NCBI GenBank assembly: GCA_900539525.1
Contig: UQCM01000036.1
Coordinates: forward strand, 1 to 28,640
Source: an uncultured Blautia sp.
GTDB lineage: Bacteria; Bacillota; Clostridia; Lachnospirales; Lachnospiraceae
DNA: 28,640 nt
Direction of reading: 5' to 3'
Part shown: one piece after another, positions 15,222-23,537 of the stretch
Layout of the letters: each line of letters begins with the position of its first letter
Numbering within the stretch: position 1 is the stretch's first letter
The notes under the pieces: generated by a model
Databases searched by the model: none
Seen by the model: only the letters and a program-made list of their open reading frames with translations
Told to the model about the DNA's origin: nothing
Program-made: the position numbers and the translations under genes

Positions 15222-15285
15222 GCAAAACATGAGCAAAAGGAAAGCCTCGTAGAGGCGATTTTGCGAATGAACTCTGAATAGTAAC
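15211..15285. repeat. Family B repeat, partial copy 2
   Basis: It shares GCCTCGTAGAGGCGATTTT (15244-15262) exactly with the copy at 25749-25806. The ending ACTCTGAATAGTAAC (15271-15285) is similar. The left terminal arm is missing or replaced by GGGTCCCGCAAAACATGAGC, which resembles the fragment at 13104. Confidence 0.65.
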
Positions 15286-15288
15286 GAT

Positions 15289-15316
15289 TTGGCAAAGGCA
15301 TAAAGTAAAGAATAAT
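15289..15316 (+). promoter_or_regulatory. Possible promoter of the SpoIID-like gene
   Basis: TTGGCA (15289-15294), a 16-bp spacer and AATAAT (15311-15316). Modest match. A sporulation sigma factor could be used instead. Confidence 0.35.
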
Positions 15317-15367
15317 GTCAGCCTTCCATGCATACACTGCCAGTAATGATAAGATTATGAGGCAGAT

Positions 15368-16636
15368 ATGCAGAAAAGCAATCTAAGAGCAATGCAGGAA
15401 AATCATGTGGACCAGGGAAGGCTTCAGATACAGGTCAGGTCTGCAGCCCGTGCGGTACCGGTTGAGGCCGCTCAGATTTCCATATCTTATACAGGAGATC
15501 CCGAAAGTACAGTGGAACAGATCACAACGAATGCGAACGGACAGTCGGATACCGTGGAGCTGGCAGCGCCGCCGCTGGAGTATAGTATGGATCCGACAGG
15601 ACCGCAGCCATACGCAGAGTATACGCTGCGGATTACGGCTCCGGGATATGAGCCGGTTACGATTTCCGGAGCGGAGATCCTTCCGGAAGCCACAGCACTG
15701 CAGGATGTGAGGATGAATCCTCTGGCGCAGCCTGAGCAATATCAGAATATTGTGATTCCTGCACATACGCTTTATGGAGACTATCCCCCGAAGATTGCAG
15801 AGGCAGAAATCAAGCCCGTAAGCCAGACAGGAGAAATTGTCCTGAGTCGTGTGGTTATCCCTGAATTCATTGTGGTTCATGACGGCTCACCCATGGACAG
15901 TACAGCAACCGACTATTACATCCGGTACAGAGATTATATCAAAAATGTAGCATCCAGCGAGATCTATGCAACGTGGCCCAAAGCGACCATTATTGCCAAT
16001 GTGCTGGCCATTATGTCCTTTACCCTGAACCGCGTATACACAGAATGGTACCGCAACAAAGGATTTGACTTTACAATTACCTCTTCAACCGCATTTGACC
16101 ATAAATGGATTTATGGCAGAAATGTTTTTGAAAGTATTTCGGAAGCGGTAGATGAAGTGTTCGAAAGCTATCTTTCACGGCCCAATGTGAAGCAGCCGAT
16201 TCTGACGCAGTACTGTGACGGGCAGAGAGTCACCTGCCCGAACTGGCTATCCCAGTGGGGGTCCAAATCCCTCGGAGATCAGGGATATACGCCGATCCAG
16301 ATTCTGCGTCACTATTACGGAAGCAGTATTTACATTAATACTGCCGAGGAAATTGCGGGAATCCCTCTATCATGGCCCGGCTTTGATCTGGATATCGGTT
16401 CAACAGGCGATAAGGTTGAGCAGATACAGGACCAGCTGAATGCAATCTCTGAGGATTATCCGCTTCTTCCCAAGATACCGGTAGATGGAATCTATGGTGA
16501 GCGCACGCAGGATGCCGTGCAGATCTTTCAGGAAATCTTCGGACTTCCCGAGACAGGTATTATCGATTACCGGACCTGGTACCGGATCCAGGAAATTTAC
16601 GTGGCAGTTACCCGGATTGCAGAACTAAATCCGTAA
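15368..16636 (+). CDS. SpoIID-like protein with peptidoglycan-binding domain
   Basis: 422 residues. An N-terminal carboxypeptidase-regulatory/Ig-like beta-sandwich (about 17-115) and a linker lead a SpoIID/LytB-like domain (about 165-320). The latter contains YIKNVASSEIYATWPKA, where E198 aligns with the catalytic Glu of SpoIID lytic transglycosylases, and WIYGRNVFESISEAVDEVF. A C-terminal PG_binding_1 domain (about 345-412) contains VDGIYGERTQDAVQIFQ. It probably acts on or binds peptidoglycan, perhaps in sporulation. No signal peptide is visible, so export or a forespore/mother-cell location is unclear. ATG at 15368 has GAGGCAG upstream. It is a single-gene unit between a repeat-rich gap and its own terminator. 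Confidence 0.82.
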   Translation: MQKSNLRAMQENHVDQGRLQIQVRSAARAVPVEAAQISISYTGDPESTVEQITTNANGQSDTVELAAPPLEYSMDPTGPQPYAEYTLRITAPGYEPVTISGAEILPEATALQDVRMNPLAQPEQYQNIVIPAHTLYGDYPPKIAEAEIKPVSQTGEIVLSRVVIPEFIVVHDGSPMDSTATDYYIRYRDYIKNVASSEIYATWPKATIIANVLAIMSFTLNRVYTEWYRNKGFDFTITSSTAFDHKWIYGRNVFESISEAVDEVFESYLSRPNVKQPILTQYCDGQRVTCPNWLSQWGSKSLGDQGYTPIQILRHYYGSSIYINTAEEIAGIPLSWPGFDLDIGSTGDKVEQIQDQLNAISEDYPLLPKIPVDGIYGERTQDAVQIFQEIFGLPETGIIDYRTWYRIQEIYVAVTRIAELNP

Positions 16637-16647
16637 TTGCCTTTTTT
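16603..16647 (+). terminator. Terminator overlapping the SpoIID-like gene's 3' end
   Basis: 16603-16618 pairs with 16628-16641 (14 pairs with one G-T and a 2-nt bulge), followed by TTTTTT (16642-16647). The 5' arm lies within the last codons of the gene. Confidence 0.8.
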
Positions 16648-16667
16648 ATACAAATAAATAAAAGAGG

Positions 16668-16696
16668 TTGAAAAGAAAATACATTTGTGGTAGAAT
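16668..16696 (+). promoter_or_regulatory. SigA promoter of carAB
   Basis: TTGAAA (16668-16673), a 17-bp spacer and TAGAAT (16691-16696). Transcription would start near 16703, leaving a leader of about 147 nt before carA. Confidence 0.75.
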
Positions 16697-16769
16697 TTTT
16701 AAAATTTGAATATTTGCAGGTCAAAGGCGACCCACACAGATTACGGGAGATTTGGGCTACAGGTATTGT

Positions 16770-16826
16770 ATGGAAAGAAGAGGGGGTAGGCTCTCTGCTC
16801 CCGGGCAGAGTGCCTACCCCTTTTAA
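16770..16826 (+). CDS. Possible carAB leader peptide (18 codons)
   Basis: An ATG-initiated ORF encoding MERRGGRLSAPGQSAYPF. It spans the whole leader terminator and stops at TAA just after its T tract, 23 nt before carA. Codons 3, 4 and 7 are Arg (AGA, AGA, AGG). The upstream ACAGG is a weak ribosome binding site at suitable spacing. A ribosome on this ORF would prevent the terminator from folding. It may be real or a chance ORF. Confidence 0.4.
   Translation: MERRGGRLSAPGQSAYPF
16783..16824 (+). terminator. Intrinsic terminator/attenuator in the carAB leader
   Basis: GGGGTAGGC (16783-16791) pairs with GCCTACCCC (16812-16820). After a T/T mismatch, CTCTGC pairs with GCAGAG around a TCCCGG loop. 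TTTT follows. It lies between the carAB promoter and the carA start, with no gene before it, so it is a conditional terminator. An upstream CGGGAG (16744-16749) is complementary to CTCCCG (16798-16803) at its tip and could be a competing pairing. Confidence 0.85.
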
Positions 16827-16849
16827 GAACACGAAAGGACAGGTGGCAA

Positions 16850-17923
16850 ATGAAGGCATTTCTCATATTAGAAGACGGTACAGTGTTTACCGGAACCAGT
16901 ATTGGTTCTACAAAAGAGATCATCAGTGAAATTGTATTTAACACGTCAATGACAGGATACTTGGAGGTGCTCACCGATCCGTCTTATGCAGGGCAGACAG
17001 TGGTCATGACCTATCCGCTGATCGGAAATTATGGCATCTGTCATGAAGATATGGAGTCAGCAAGACCCTGGCCGGATGGCTACATTGTGCGGGAGTTGTC
17101 CCGTATCCCCAGTAATTTCCGCAGTGAGGATACGATTCAGAATTTCTTAGAGAAGCACGACATTCCGGGAATCGCCGGTATTGACACAAGGGCGCTTACC
17201 AAGATCCTTCGTGAGAAGGGAACCATGAATGGCATGATCACCACAAATGAGAATTATAATATAGAAGAAATCCTGCCAAAGCTGAAAGACTATACCACAG
17301 GAAAGGTCGTGGAGAAGGTTACCTGCAGGAAAAAATATGTGCTGGAGGGTGACGGACCGAAGGTAGCACTTCTTGATCTCGGGGCCAAGAGAAATATTGC
17401 GCGCTCCTTAAATCAGAGAGGATGTCAGGTGACGGTTTATCCGGCGCTGACTTCTGCAGAAGAAATCCTGGCATCAAATCCGGACGGAATCATGCTTTCG
17501 AACGGACCGGGTGATCCGAAGGAGTGCACCACGATCATTGAGGAGATCAGGAAGCTCTATCAGACGGATATTCCGATCTTTGCCATCTGCCTGGGACACC
17601 AGCTCATGGCACTGGCGAACGGTGCAGATACACATAAGATGAAATACGGGCACAGAGGAGGCAATCATCCGGTGAAGGATCTTGCAACTTCCAGAGTATA
17701 TATTTCCTCTCAGAATCACGGCTATGTGGTAGATACAGAGAATCTGGATTCTGCGGTAGCTACTCCGGCATTTGTAAATGTAAATGATGGCACGAACGAG
17801 GGACTTTCCTATACAGGAAAGAATATTTTCACTGTACAGTTCCATCCGGAGGCCTGTCCGGGACCTCTCGATTCCGGCTATCTGTTTGACAGATTTATGA
17901 AAATGATGGAGGTGAATCAGTAA
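16850..17923 (+). CDS. carA: Carbamoyl-phosphate synthase small (glutaminase) subunit
   Basis: 357 residues, the usual length. It hydrolyses glutamine and channels ammonia to CarB for making carbamoyl phosphate, a precursor of pyrimidines and arginine. The N-terminal CPSase small-subunit domain (MKAFLILEDGTVFTGTSIGS onward) is followed by a class I glutamine amidotransferase domain (about 170-355). The nucleophile is C247 in FAICLGHQ, and H332 and E334 lie in FHPEACPGP, so the triad is intact. The stop overlaps the carB start (TAATG), indicating coupling. Expression is probably set by the attenuator in the leader. Confidence 0.97.
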   Translation: MKAFLILEDGTVFTGTSIGSTKEIISEIVFNTSMTGYLEVLTDPSYAGQTVVMTYPLIGNYGICHEDMESARPWPDGYIVRELSRIPSNFRSEDTIQNFLEKHDIPGIAGIDTRALTKILREKGTMNGMITTNENYNIEEILPKLKDYTTGKVVEKVTCRKKYVLEGDGPKVALLDLGAKRNIARSLNQRGCQVTVYPALTSAEEILASNPDGIMLSNGPGDPKECTTIIEEIRKLYQTDIPIFAICLGHQLMALANGADTHKMKYGHRGGNHPVKDLATSRVYISSQNHGYVVDTENLDSAVATPAFVNVNDGTNEGLSYTGKNIFTVQFHPEACPGPLDSGYLFDRFMKMMEVNQ

Positions 17924-20900
17924 TGCCAAAGAATCCAGATATTAAGAAAGTACTTGTGATCGGTTCCGGTCCTATTGTCATCGGACAGGCGGCGGAATTT
18001 GACTACGCCGGAACGCAGGCATGCCGTTCTCTGAAGGAAGAGGGCATCGAGGTCGTGCTTTTAAACTCCAACCCGGCAACGATTATGACCGATAAGGATA
18101 TCGCAGACAGAGTCTATATCGAACCTCTGACTGTGGAAGTTGTCGAGCAGCTGATCCTGAAGGAACAGCCGGACAGTGTCCTTCCGACGCTGGGAGGACA
18201 GGCGGGACTGAATCTGGCTATGGAGCTGGAGGAGGCAGGCTTTTTAAGGGAGCACAACGTACGGCTGATCGGAACCACCTCTGAGACGATCAAAAAAGCA
18301 GAGGACCGTCTGGAATTCAAGAGTACGATGGAAAAAATCGGTGAGCCTGTGGCGGCATCTCTGGTGGTGGAGAATATTGATGATGGTGTGGCGTTTGCAG
18401 AGAAAATCGGCTATCCTGTCGTGCTTCGTCCCGCATACACCCTGGGAGGAAGCGGCGGCGGTATCGCCCACAACTACGAAGAACTGGTGGAAATCCTGGA
18501 AAACGGCCTGCGTCTTTCCCGCGTGGGACAGGTTCTGGTGGAGCGCTGCATTGCGGGCTGGAAGGAAATCGAATATGAGGTGATGCGTGACAGCAACGGA
18601 AACTGTATCACCGTTTGCAATATGGAAAATATTGACCCGGTAGGTGTGCATACGGGTGACAGTATCGTAGTGGCTCCCTCCCAGACGCTGGGGGATAAGG
18701 AGTACCAGATGCTGCGTACCTCTGCGCTGAATATTATCAGTGAGCTGAACATCACCGGAGGATGTAACGTGCAGTATGCGCTGCATCCCACCAGCTTTGA
18801 GTATTGTGTCATCGAGGTAAATCCCAGGGTAAGCCGTTCCTCGGCGCTGGCGTCCAAGGCGACCGGTTATCCCATCGCAAAGGTGGCGGCCAAGATCGCT
18901 CTGGGGTACACCCTGGATGAGATCAAAAATGCCATTACCGGAAAGACCTATGCCAGCTTTGAGCCGATGCTGGATTACTGCGTGGTAAAGATCCCGAGAC
19001 TGCCATTCGATAAATTTATCAGTGCCAAACGTACTCTGACCACACAGATGAAGGCTACCGGTGAGGTCATGAGTATCTGTGACAATTTCGAAGGAGCCCT
19101 GATGAAGGCGATCCGTTCCCTGGAGCAGCATGTGGATTCACTGATGTCCTATGACTTTACAGCACTGGATCAGGATGCACTTCGTAAGCAGCTGAAGATT
19201 GTGGATGACAGGAGGATCTGGGTGATCGCAGAAGCCATCCGCAAGGGGATCTCCTATGGGGAAATTCATGCGATCACACAGATCGATATCTGGTTTATTG
19301 ACAAGATTGCGATTCTGGTAGAGATGGAGCAGGCTCTGAAGACACAGGAGCTGACGGTAGAACTTCTGAAAGAGGCGAAGCGTATCGAGTTCCCGGATTC
19401 TGTCATTGCAAAACTTACCGGAAAGACAGAAGAAGAAATTAAAGAGATGCGCTGTGCAAACGGCATCACAGCTGCCTACAAGATGGTAGACACCTGTGCG
19501 GCGGAGTTTGCGGCAGAGACACCTTACTATTATTCCGTATTCGGCAGTGAAAATGAAGCGGTGCAGACCAGTGACAGAAAGAAGGTGCTGGTGCTCGGGT
19601 CCGGCCCGATCCGTATCGGACAGGGTATTGAATTTGACTTCTGTTCCGTACACTGTACCTGGGCCTTTGCAAAAGAGGGATTCGAGACCATTATCATCAA
19701 TAACAATCCGGAGACGGTAAGTACCGACTTTGATATTGCAGACAAGCTGTATTTTGAACCGCTGACACCGGAGGATGTGGAGAGTATCGTTAATATTGAG
19801 AAACCGGACGGAGCCGTGGTACAGTTTGGAGGACAGACAGCCATCAAGCTGACGGAGGCTCTGATGAAGATGGGCGTGCCGATTCTTGGAACATCCGCAG
19901 AGAATGTAGATGCGGCAGAGGACAGGGAATTATTCGATGCGATCCTGGAAAAATGCGAGATACCGAGACCTTCCGGACACACGGTATTTACAGCAGAGGA
20001 GGCAAAGAAAGCCGCAAACGAGCTGGGCTATCCGGTGCTGGTAAGACCTTCCTATGTACTGGGAGGACAGGGAATGCAGATTGCCATCAATGATGAGGAT
20101 GTAGATGAGTTCATCGGTATCATCAACCGGATCGCCCAGGAGCATCCGATTCTGGTGGACAAGTACCTGGTTGGAAAGGAAATAGAGGTCGATGCGGTAT
20201 GTGACGGAGAGGATATCCTGATTCCGGGAATCATGGAGCATATCGAACGGGCGGGCATCCATTCCGGAGACAGTATCTCTGTTTATCCGGCTCCCAGCCT
20301 GAATGACAGGGTGAAGGCTACCATTGTAGAGTACACGAAGAGGCTGGCAAAGGCCCTTCATGTCATCGGTATGATCAATATCCAGTTCATCGTGTGCGGC
20401 GAGGAAGTGTACGTGATCGAGGTGAATCCGAGATCCAGCCGTACCGTTCCCTATATCAGTAAGGTCACAGGAATCCCGATCGTGCCGCTGGCCACGAAGG
20501 TTATCCTGGGGCACAAACTGAGAGAACTGGGCTATCCCACAGGGCTGGCACCGGAGGCAGAGTATATTGCCATCAAAATGCCGGTATTCTCCTTTGAGAA
20601 GATCCGAGGCGCAGACATCAGCCTGGGGCCGGAGATGAAGTCCACCGGCGAGTGTCTGGGTATCGCAAAAACCTTCAATGAGGCTCTGTATAAGGCATTC
20701 CTTGGTGCAGGAATCAATCTTCCAAAGTTTAAGAACATGATCATGACGGTCAGGGATGAAGACAAGGAGGAGGCAGTAGAGATCGGCCGCCGCTTCGAGG
20801 CCATCGGTTACAGAATCTACGCCACCAGAAATACGGCAAAGGCATTGAACGCAGGCGGTGTTCATGCCATCCAGATCAGAAAGGTTGAGCAGGAATCGCC

Positions 20901-21141
20901 GAATATCCTGGATCTGATCCTGGGACATGAGATTGATCTTGTTATTGATATCCCGTCACAGGGTGTGGAACACTCCAGAGACGGATTCGTGATTCGTCGA
21001 AATGCCATTGAGACGGGCGTCAACGTTCTCACGGCCATGGACACAGCCAATGCACTGATCACCAGCCTGGAAAATACGGATATCAGGAAGCTGACGCTGA
21101 TCGATATTGCGACAGTGAAGAATATAGAAACGAATGAGTAG
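17923..21141 (+). CDS. carB: Carbamoyl-phosphate synthase large subunit
   Basis: 1072 residues, full length. Two homologous ATP-grasp halves are present. The first starts with VLVIGSGPIVIGQAAEFDYAG and the second with KVLVLGSGPIRIGQGIEFDF near residue 550; ATP-binding segments VVLRPAYTLGGSGGG and VLVRPSYVLGGQGMQ follow. The metal-binding signatures VIEVNPRVSRSSALASKATG and VIEVNPRSSRTVPYISKVTG are complete. The C-terminal MGS-like allosteric domain (about 935-1072) is present. The enzyme uses bicarbonate, two ATP and ammonia supplied by CarA. It overlaps carA at TAATG and ends just before a 17-bp hairpin. Confidence 0.98.
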   Translation: MPKNPDIKKVLVIGSGPIVIGQAAEFDYAGTQACRSLKEEGIEVVLLNSNPATIMTDKDIADRVYIEPLTVEVVEQLILKEQPDSVLPTLGGQAGLNLAMELEEAGFLREHNVRLIGTTSETIKKAEDRLEFKSTMEKIGEPVAASLVVENIDDGVAFAEKIGYPVVLRPAYTLGGSGGGIAHNYEELVEILENGLRLSRVGQVLVERCIAGWKEIEYEVMRDSNGNCITVCNMENIDPVGVHTGDSIVVAPSQTLGDKEYQMLRTSALNIISELNITGGCNVQYALHPTSFEYCVIEVNPRVSRSSALASKATGYPIAKVAAKIALGYTLDEIKNAITGKTYASFEPMLDYCVVKIPRLPFDKFISAKRTLTTQMKATGEVMSICDNFEGALMKAIRSLEQHVDSLMSYDFTALDQDALRKQLKIVDDRRIWVIAEAIRKGISYGEIHAITQIDIWFIDKIAILVEMEQALKTQELTVELLKEAKRIEFPDSVIAKLTGKTEEEIKEMRCANGITAAYKMVDTCAAEFAAETPYYYSVFGSENEAVQTSDRKKVLVLGSGPIRIGQGIEFDFCSVHCTWAFAKEGFETIIINNNPETVSTDFDIADKLYFEPLTPEDVESIVNIEKPDGAVVQFGGQTAIKLTEALMKMGVPILGTSAENVDAAEDRELFDAILEKCEIPRPSGHTVFTAEEAKKAANELGYPVLVRPSYVLGGQGMQIAINDEDVDEFIGIINRIAQEHPILVDKYLVGKEIEVDAVCDGEDILIPGIMEHIERAGIHSGDSISVYPAPSLNDRVKATIVEYTKRLAKALHVIGMINIQFIVCGEEVYVIEVNPRSSRTVPYISKVTGIPIVPLATKVILGHKLRELGYPTGLAPEAEYIAIKMPVFSFEKIRGADISLGPEMKSTGECLGIAKTFNEALYKAFLGAGINLPKFKNMIMTVRDEDKEEAVEIGRRFEAIGYRIYATRNTAKALNAGGVHAIQIRKVEQESPNILDLILGHEIDLVIDIPSQGVEHSRDGFVIRRNAIETGVNVLTAMDTANALITSLENTDIRKLTLIDIATVKNIETNE

Positions 21142-21184
21142 AATCATATGGCAGGTAATCGAAGGGGTTACCTGCTATATGATT
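21142..21184 (+). terminator. 17-bp hairpin after carB
   Basis: AATCATATGGCAGGTAA (21142-21158) pairs with 21168-21184, with one G-T pair and a 9-nt loop. No T tract follows. Confidence 0.6.
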
Positions 21185-21191
21185 GATGTTG

Positions 21192-21220
21192 GGGGCAAAA
21201 GTATTTGCCCCTTGATGCTT
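21192..21220 (+). terminator. Second hairpin downstream of carB
   Basis: GGGGCAAA (21192-21199) pairs with TTTGCCCC (21204-21211) around AGTA, followed by the weak T-rich TTGATGCTTT. It may terminate carAB readthrough or belong to the MATE leader. Confidence 0.5.
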
Positions 21221-21298
21221 TCGAATTTTGTGAGGGATAGCGTGTAAGGTCTTACTTTCTCGCTGATCATGGAGAGTTCACGAATGAGGAGAAGAGAT

Positions 21299-22696
21299 AT
21301 GAAAAATACCGGAATAACGAAAAAATTTATCGGAGACAGAAGTTTTTATCGAATGGTACTGTCAATAGCAGTACCGATCATGATCCAGAACGGCATTACC
21401 AATTTTGTAAGCCTTCTGGATAATATTATGGTGGGACAGATCGGTACAGAGCAGATGTCGGGTGTTGCCATTGTCAATCAGCTGATCTTTGTATATAATC
21501 TCTGTATTTTTGGAGGTCTGGCAGGAGCGGGAATTTTTACCGCGCAATATTTTGGACAGAGGGATGAGGAGGGAATCCGCCATACATTCCGATATAAAAT
21601 ATGGATGGCGGCGCTTTTGACGGGTGCTGCTGTGCTGTTGTTCCTCTTTGCCGGTGAGAATCTGATCCAGCTGTATTTAAATGGAAGCAGTGACGGGGGA
21701 GATCTGGCGGCTGCCCTGCAGTACGGAAAAATATATCTGAGGATCATGCTGGCGGGACTTCCGGCATTTATGATGGTGCAGGTATATGCAAGTTCTTTGC
21801 GTGAATGTGGTGAGACAGTGGTTCCCATGAGGGCCGGGGTTATTGCTGTGGCGGTGAATCTGCTGTTCAATTATCTGCTGATCTATGGAAAATTCGGGTT
21901 TCCCAGACTGGGCATTGCGGGTGCGGCGATGGCAACCGTGCTTTCAAGATATGTGGAAGCTTTCATTGTCATATACTGGACACACAGGAACAAAGAGAAG
22001 AACAGTTATGTAAAAGGCTTATACCGTACGATGAAGGTACCGGCCATTCTGGTAAGAAAATTTACGGTAAAAGGGATCCCTCTGTTATTAAACGAAACGC
22101 TGTGGGCATCTGCCATGGCTATGCTTGCCCAGTGTTATTCTGTGAGAGGGCTAAGTGTGGTGGCGGGAATGAATATTTCCAATACGATCAACAATGTATT
22201 TAATGTCGTTTTTATCGCATTGGGAGATTCCGTTGCGATTATTGTAGGACAGCTTCTGGGGGCAGGTAAAATGAAGGAAGCCAGAGATACTGACAATAAA
22301 ATGATCGCATTTTCTGTTTTCTGCTGCGTTCTTGTGGCTGCCGTTATGCTGGCTCTGGCCGGGGTATTTCCGGGGCTGTATAATACCACTGCCCAGGCGA
22401 AGGAGCTGGCAGCGTATTTTATCATTGCTCAGGCGGTTTTCATGCCCCAGAATGCTTTTCTCCATGCGGCATATTTCACACTCCGTTCCGGAGGAAAAAC
22501 GATCGTTACCTTCCTGTTTGACAGTGTATTTATCTGGTGTGTCAGCGTTCCGGTGGCATATGTCTTAAGCAGATATACGGAGCTTCATGTACTGGTTATT
22601 TTCTGCCTGGTGCAGATGGCGGACTGGATCAAGTGTATCGTCGGGTTTGTTCTGGTGAAGAAAGGGGTATGGCTGCAGAATATTGTGAGAAAGTAG
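21299..22696 (+). CDS. MATE-family efflux transporter
   Basis: 465 residues with about twelve predicted membrane helices. The N-terminal signature covers MVLSIAVPIMIQNGITNF, NIMVGQIGTEQMSGVAI and LAGAGIFTAQYFGQ. The second half contains NISNTINNVFNVVFIALGDS and VGQLLGAG. It is a cation-coupled multidrug or metabolite exporter in the plasma membrane; the substrate is unknown. ATG at 21299 is chosen because TGAGGAG lies 8 nt upstream; an in-frame ATG at 21269 has no good site and adds an Arg-rich leader. It is preceded by the carB hairpins, so it probably has its own promoter, which I could not place. Confidence 0.92.
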   Translation: MKNTGITKKFIGDRSFYRMVLSIAVPIMIQNGITNFVSLLDNIMVGQIGTEQMSGVAIVNQLIFVYNLCIFGGLAGAGIFTAQYFGQRDEEGIRHTFRYKIWMAALLTGAAVLLFLFAGENLIQLYLNGSSDGGDLAAALQYGKIYLRIMLAGLPAFMMVQVYASSLRECGETVVPMRAGVIAVAVNLLFNYLLIYGKFGFPRLGIAGAAMATVLSRYVEAFIVIYWTHRNKEKNSYVKGLYRTMKVPAILVRKFTVKGIPLLLNETLWASAMAMLAQCYSVRGLSVVAGMNISNTINNVFNVVFIALGDSVAIIVGQLLGAGKMKEARDTDNKMIAFSVFCCVLVAAVMLALAGVFPGLYNTTAQAKELAAYFIIAQAVFMPQNAFLHAAYFTLRSGGKTIVTFLFDSVFIWCVSVPVAYVLSRYTELHVLVIFCLVQMADWIKCIVGFVLVKKGVWLQNIVRK

Positions 22697-22721
22697 TCAG
22701 CTGATTTGAACTGTTTTTGTA

Positions 22722-22750
22722 TTGCCCGAAACTGCGTAAAATGGTATGAT
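22722..22750 (+). promoter_or_regulatory. SigA promoter of the AIM24-topB operon
   Basis: TTGCCC (22722-22727), a 17-bp spacer and TATGAT (22745-22750). The roughly 85-nt leader holds a small CCACAG/CTGTGG hairpin (22796-22818). Confidence 0.65.
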
Positions 22751-22842
22751 AAGAAATAACAAACCTGCAGGTATTCTGTAGCCGGCAGGAGTATCCCACA
22801 GGCAGGAAACGTCTGTGGCAGCCAGAAAAGGAGGAGCAGTTT

Positions 22843-23523
22843 ATGAGATATGAGATTAAAGGAGAAACACTTCCGGTAGTCATCTGCCATCTGGAGTCAG
22901 GTGAGCGCATGGTAACGGAGGGCGGCGGAATGTCCTGGATGTCGCCGAATATGAAGATGGAGACGACCACGAACGGTGGGCTTGGAAAAGCATTCGGAAG
23001 GATGTTCTCCGGTGAGAAGATGTTTCAGAACATTTATACCGCGCAGGGCGCAGGCATGATCGCTTTTGCGTCCAGTTTTCCGGGATCCATCCGGGCATTT
23101 CAGATTTCACCGGGAAACGAGATGATTTTCCAGAAAAGTGCATTTCTGGCCAGTGAAATGAGCGTTCAGCTCTCTGTACATTTTAACAAAAAGGTGGGAG
23201 CGGGTCTGTTTGGAGGAGAGGGTTTTATCCTTCAGAAGGTCAGCGGATATGGAGTTGCTTTTGCGGAATTTGACGGTCATGTGATCGAATATGAACTTCA
23301 GCCGGGACAGCAGATCGTGGTAGATACCGGTCATCTGGCCGCGATGACTGCCGGATGCGCCATTGATATCCAGACAGTTCCGGGTGTGAAGAATATACTG
23401 TTCGGCGGCGAGGGCCTGTTTAATACAGTTATCACGGGCCCCGGGCGTGTATGGCTGCAGACCATGCCGATCTCCAATGTTGCAGGAGCGCTGCGTCCCT
23501 ATATCCCGACAGGAAATTCATAA
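22843..23523 (+). CDS. AIM24/TIGR00266-family protein
   Basis: 226 residues, the normal length. The family signature is throughout: MRYEIKGETLPVVICHLESG, GGGMSWMSPNMKMETTTNGG, SGEKMFQNIYTAQG, FPGSIRAFQISPGNEMIFQK, LFGGEGLFNTVITGPGRVWL. It is predicted to be a trimeric double-stranded beta-helix fold. The bacterial function is unknown (the mitochondrial homologue AIM24 affects inner-membrane organisation). Strong AAAGGAGGAG upstream. topB starts 14 nt downstream, so the two are co-transcribed. Confidence 0.92.
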   Translation: MRYEIKGETLPVVICHLESGERMVTEGGGMSWMSPNMKMETTTNGGLGKAFGRMFSGEKMFQNIYTAQGAGMIAFASSFPGSIRAFQISPGNEMIFQKSAFLASEMSVQLSVHFNKKVGAGLFGGEGFILQKVSGYGVAFAEFDGHVIEYELQPGQQIVVDTGHLAAMTAGCAIDIQTVPGVKNILFGGEGLFNTVITGPGRVWLQTMPISNVAGALRPYIPTGNS

Positions 23524-23537
23524 GGAAAGAGAAAGCT

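Noticed and set aside
16700..16850. T-box or PyrR-regulated leader for carAB
   Set aside because: No AGGGTGGNACCGCG T-box core and no PyrR-type anti-antiterminator loop sequence could be found; only a terminator and small ORF are supported.
21142..21298. Riboswitch upstream of the MATE gene
   Set aside because: The two hairpins fit carB termination, and I could not match any known riboswitch core motif.
23451..23537. Longer topoisomerase III from within the AIM24 gene
   Set aside because: The extension overlaps the AIM24 frame, while ATG 23538 has its own binding site and begins at the conserved TOPRIM strand.
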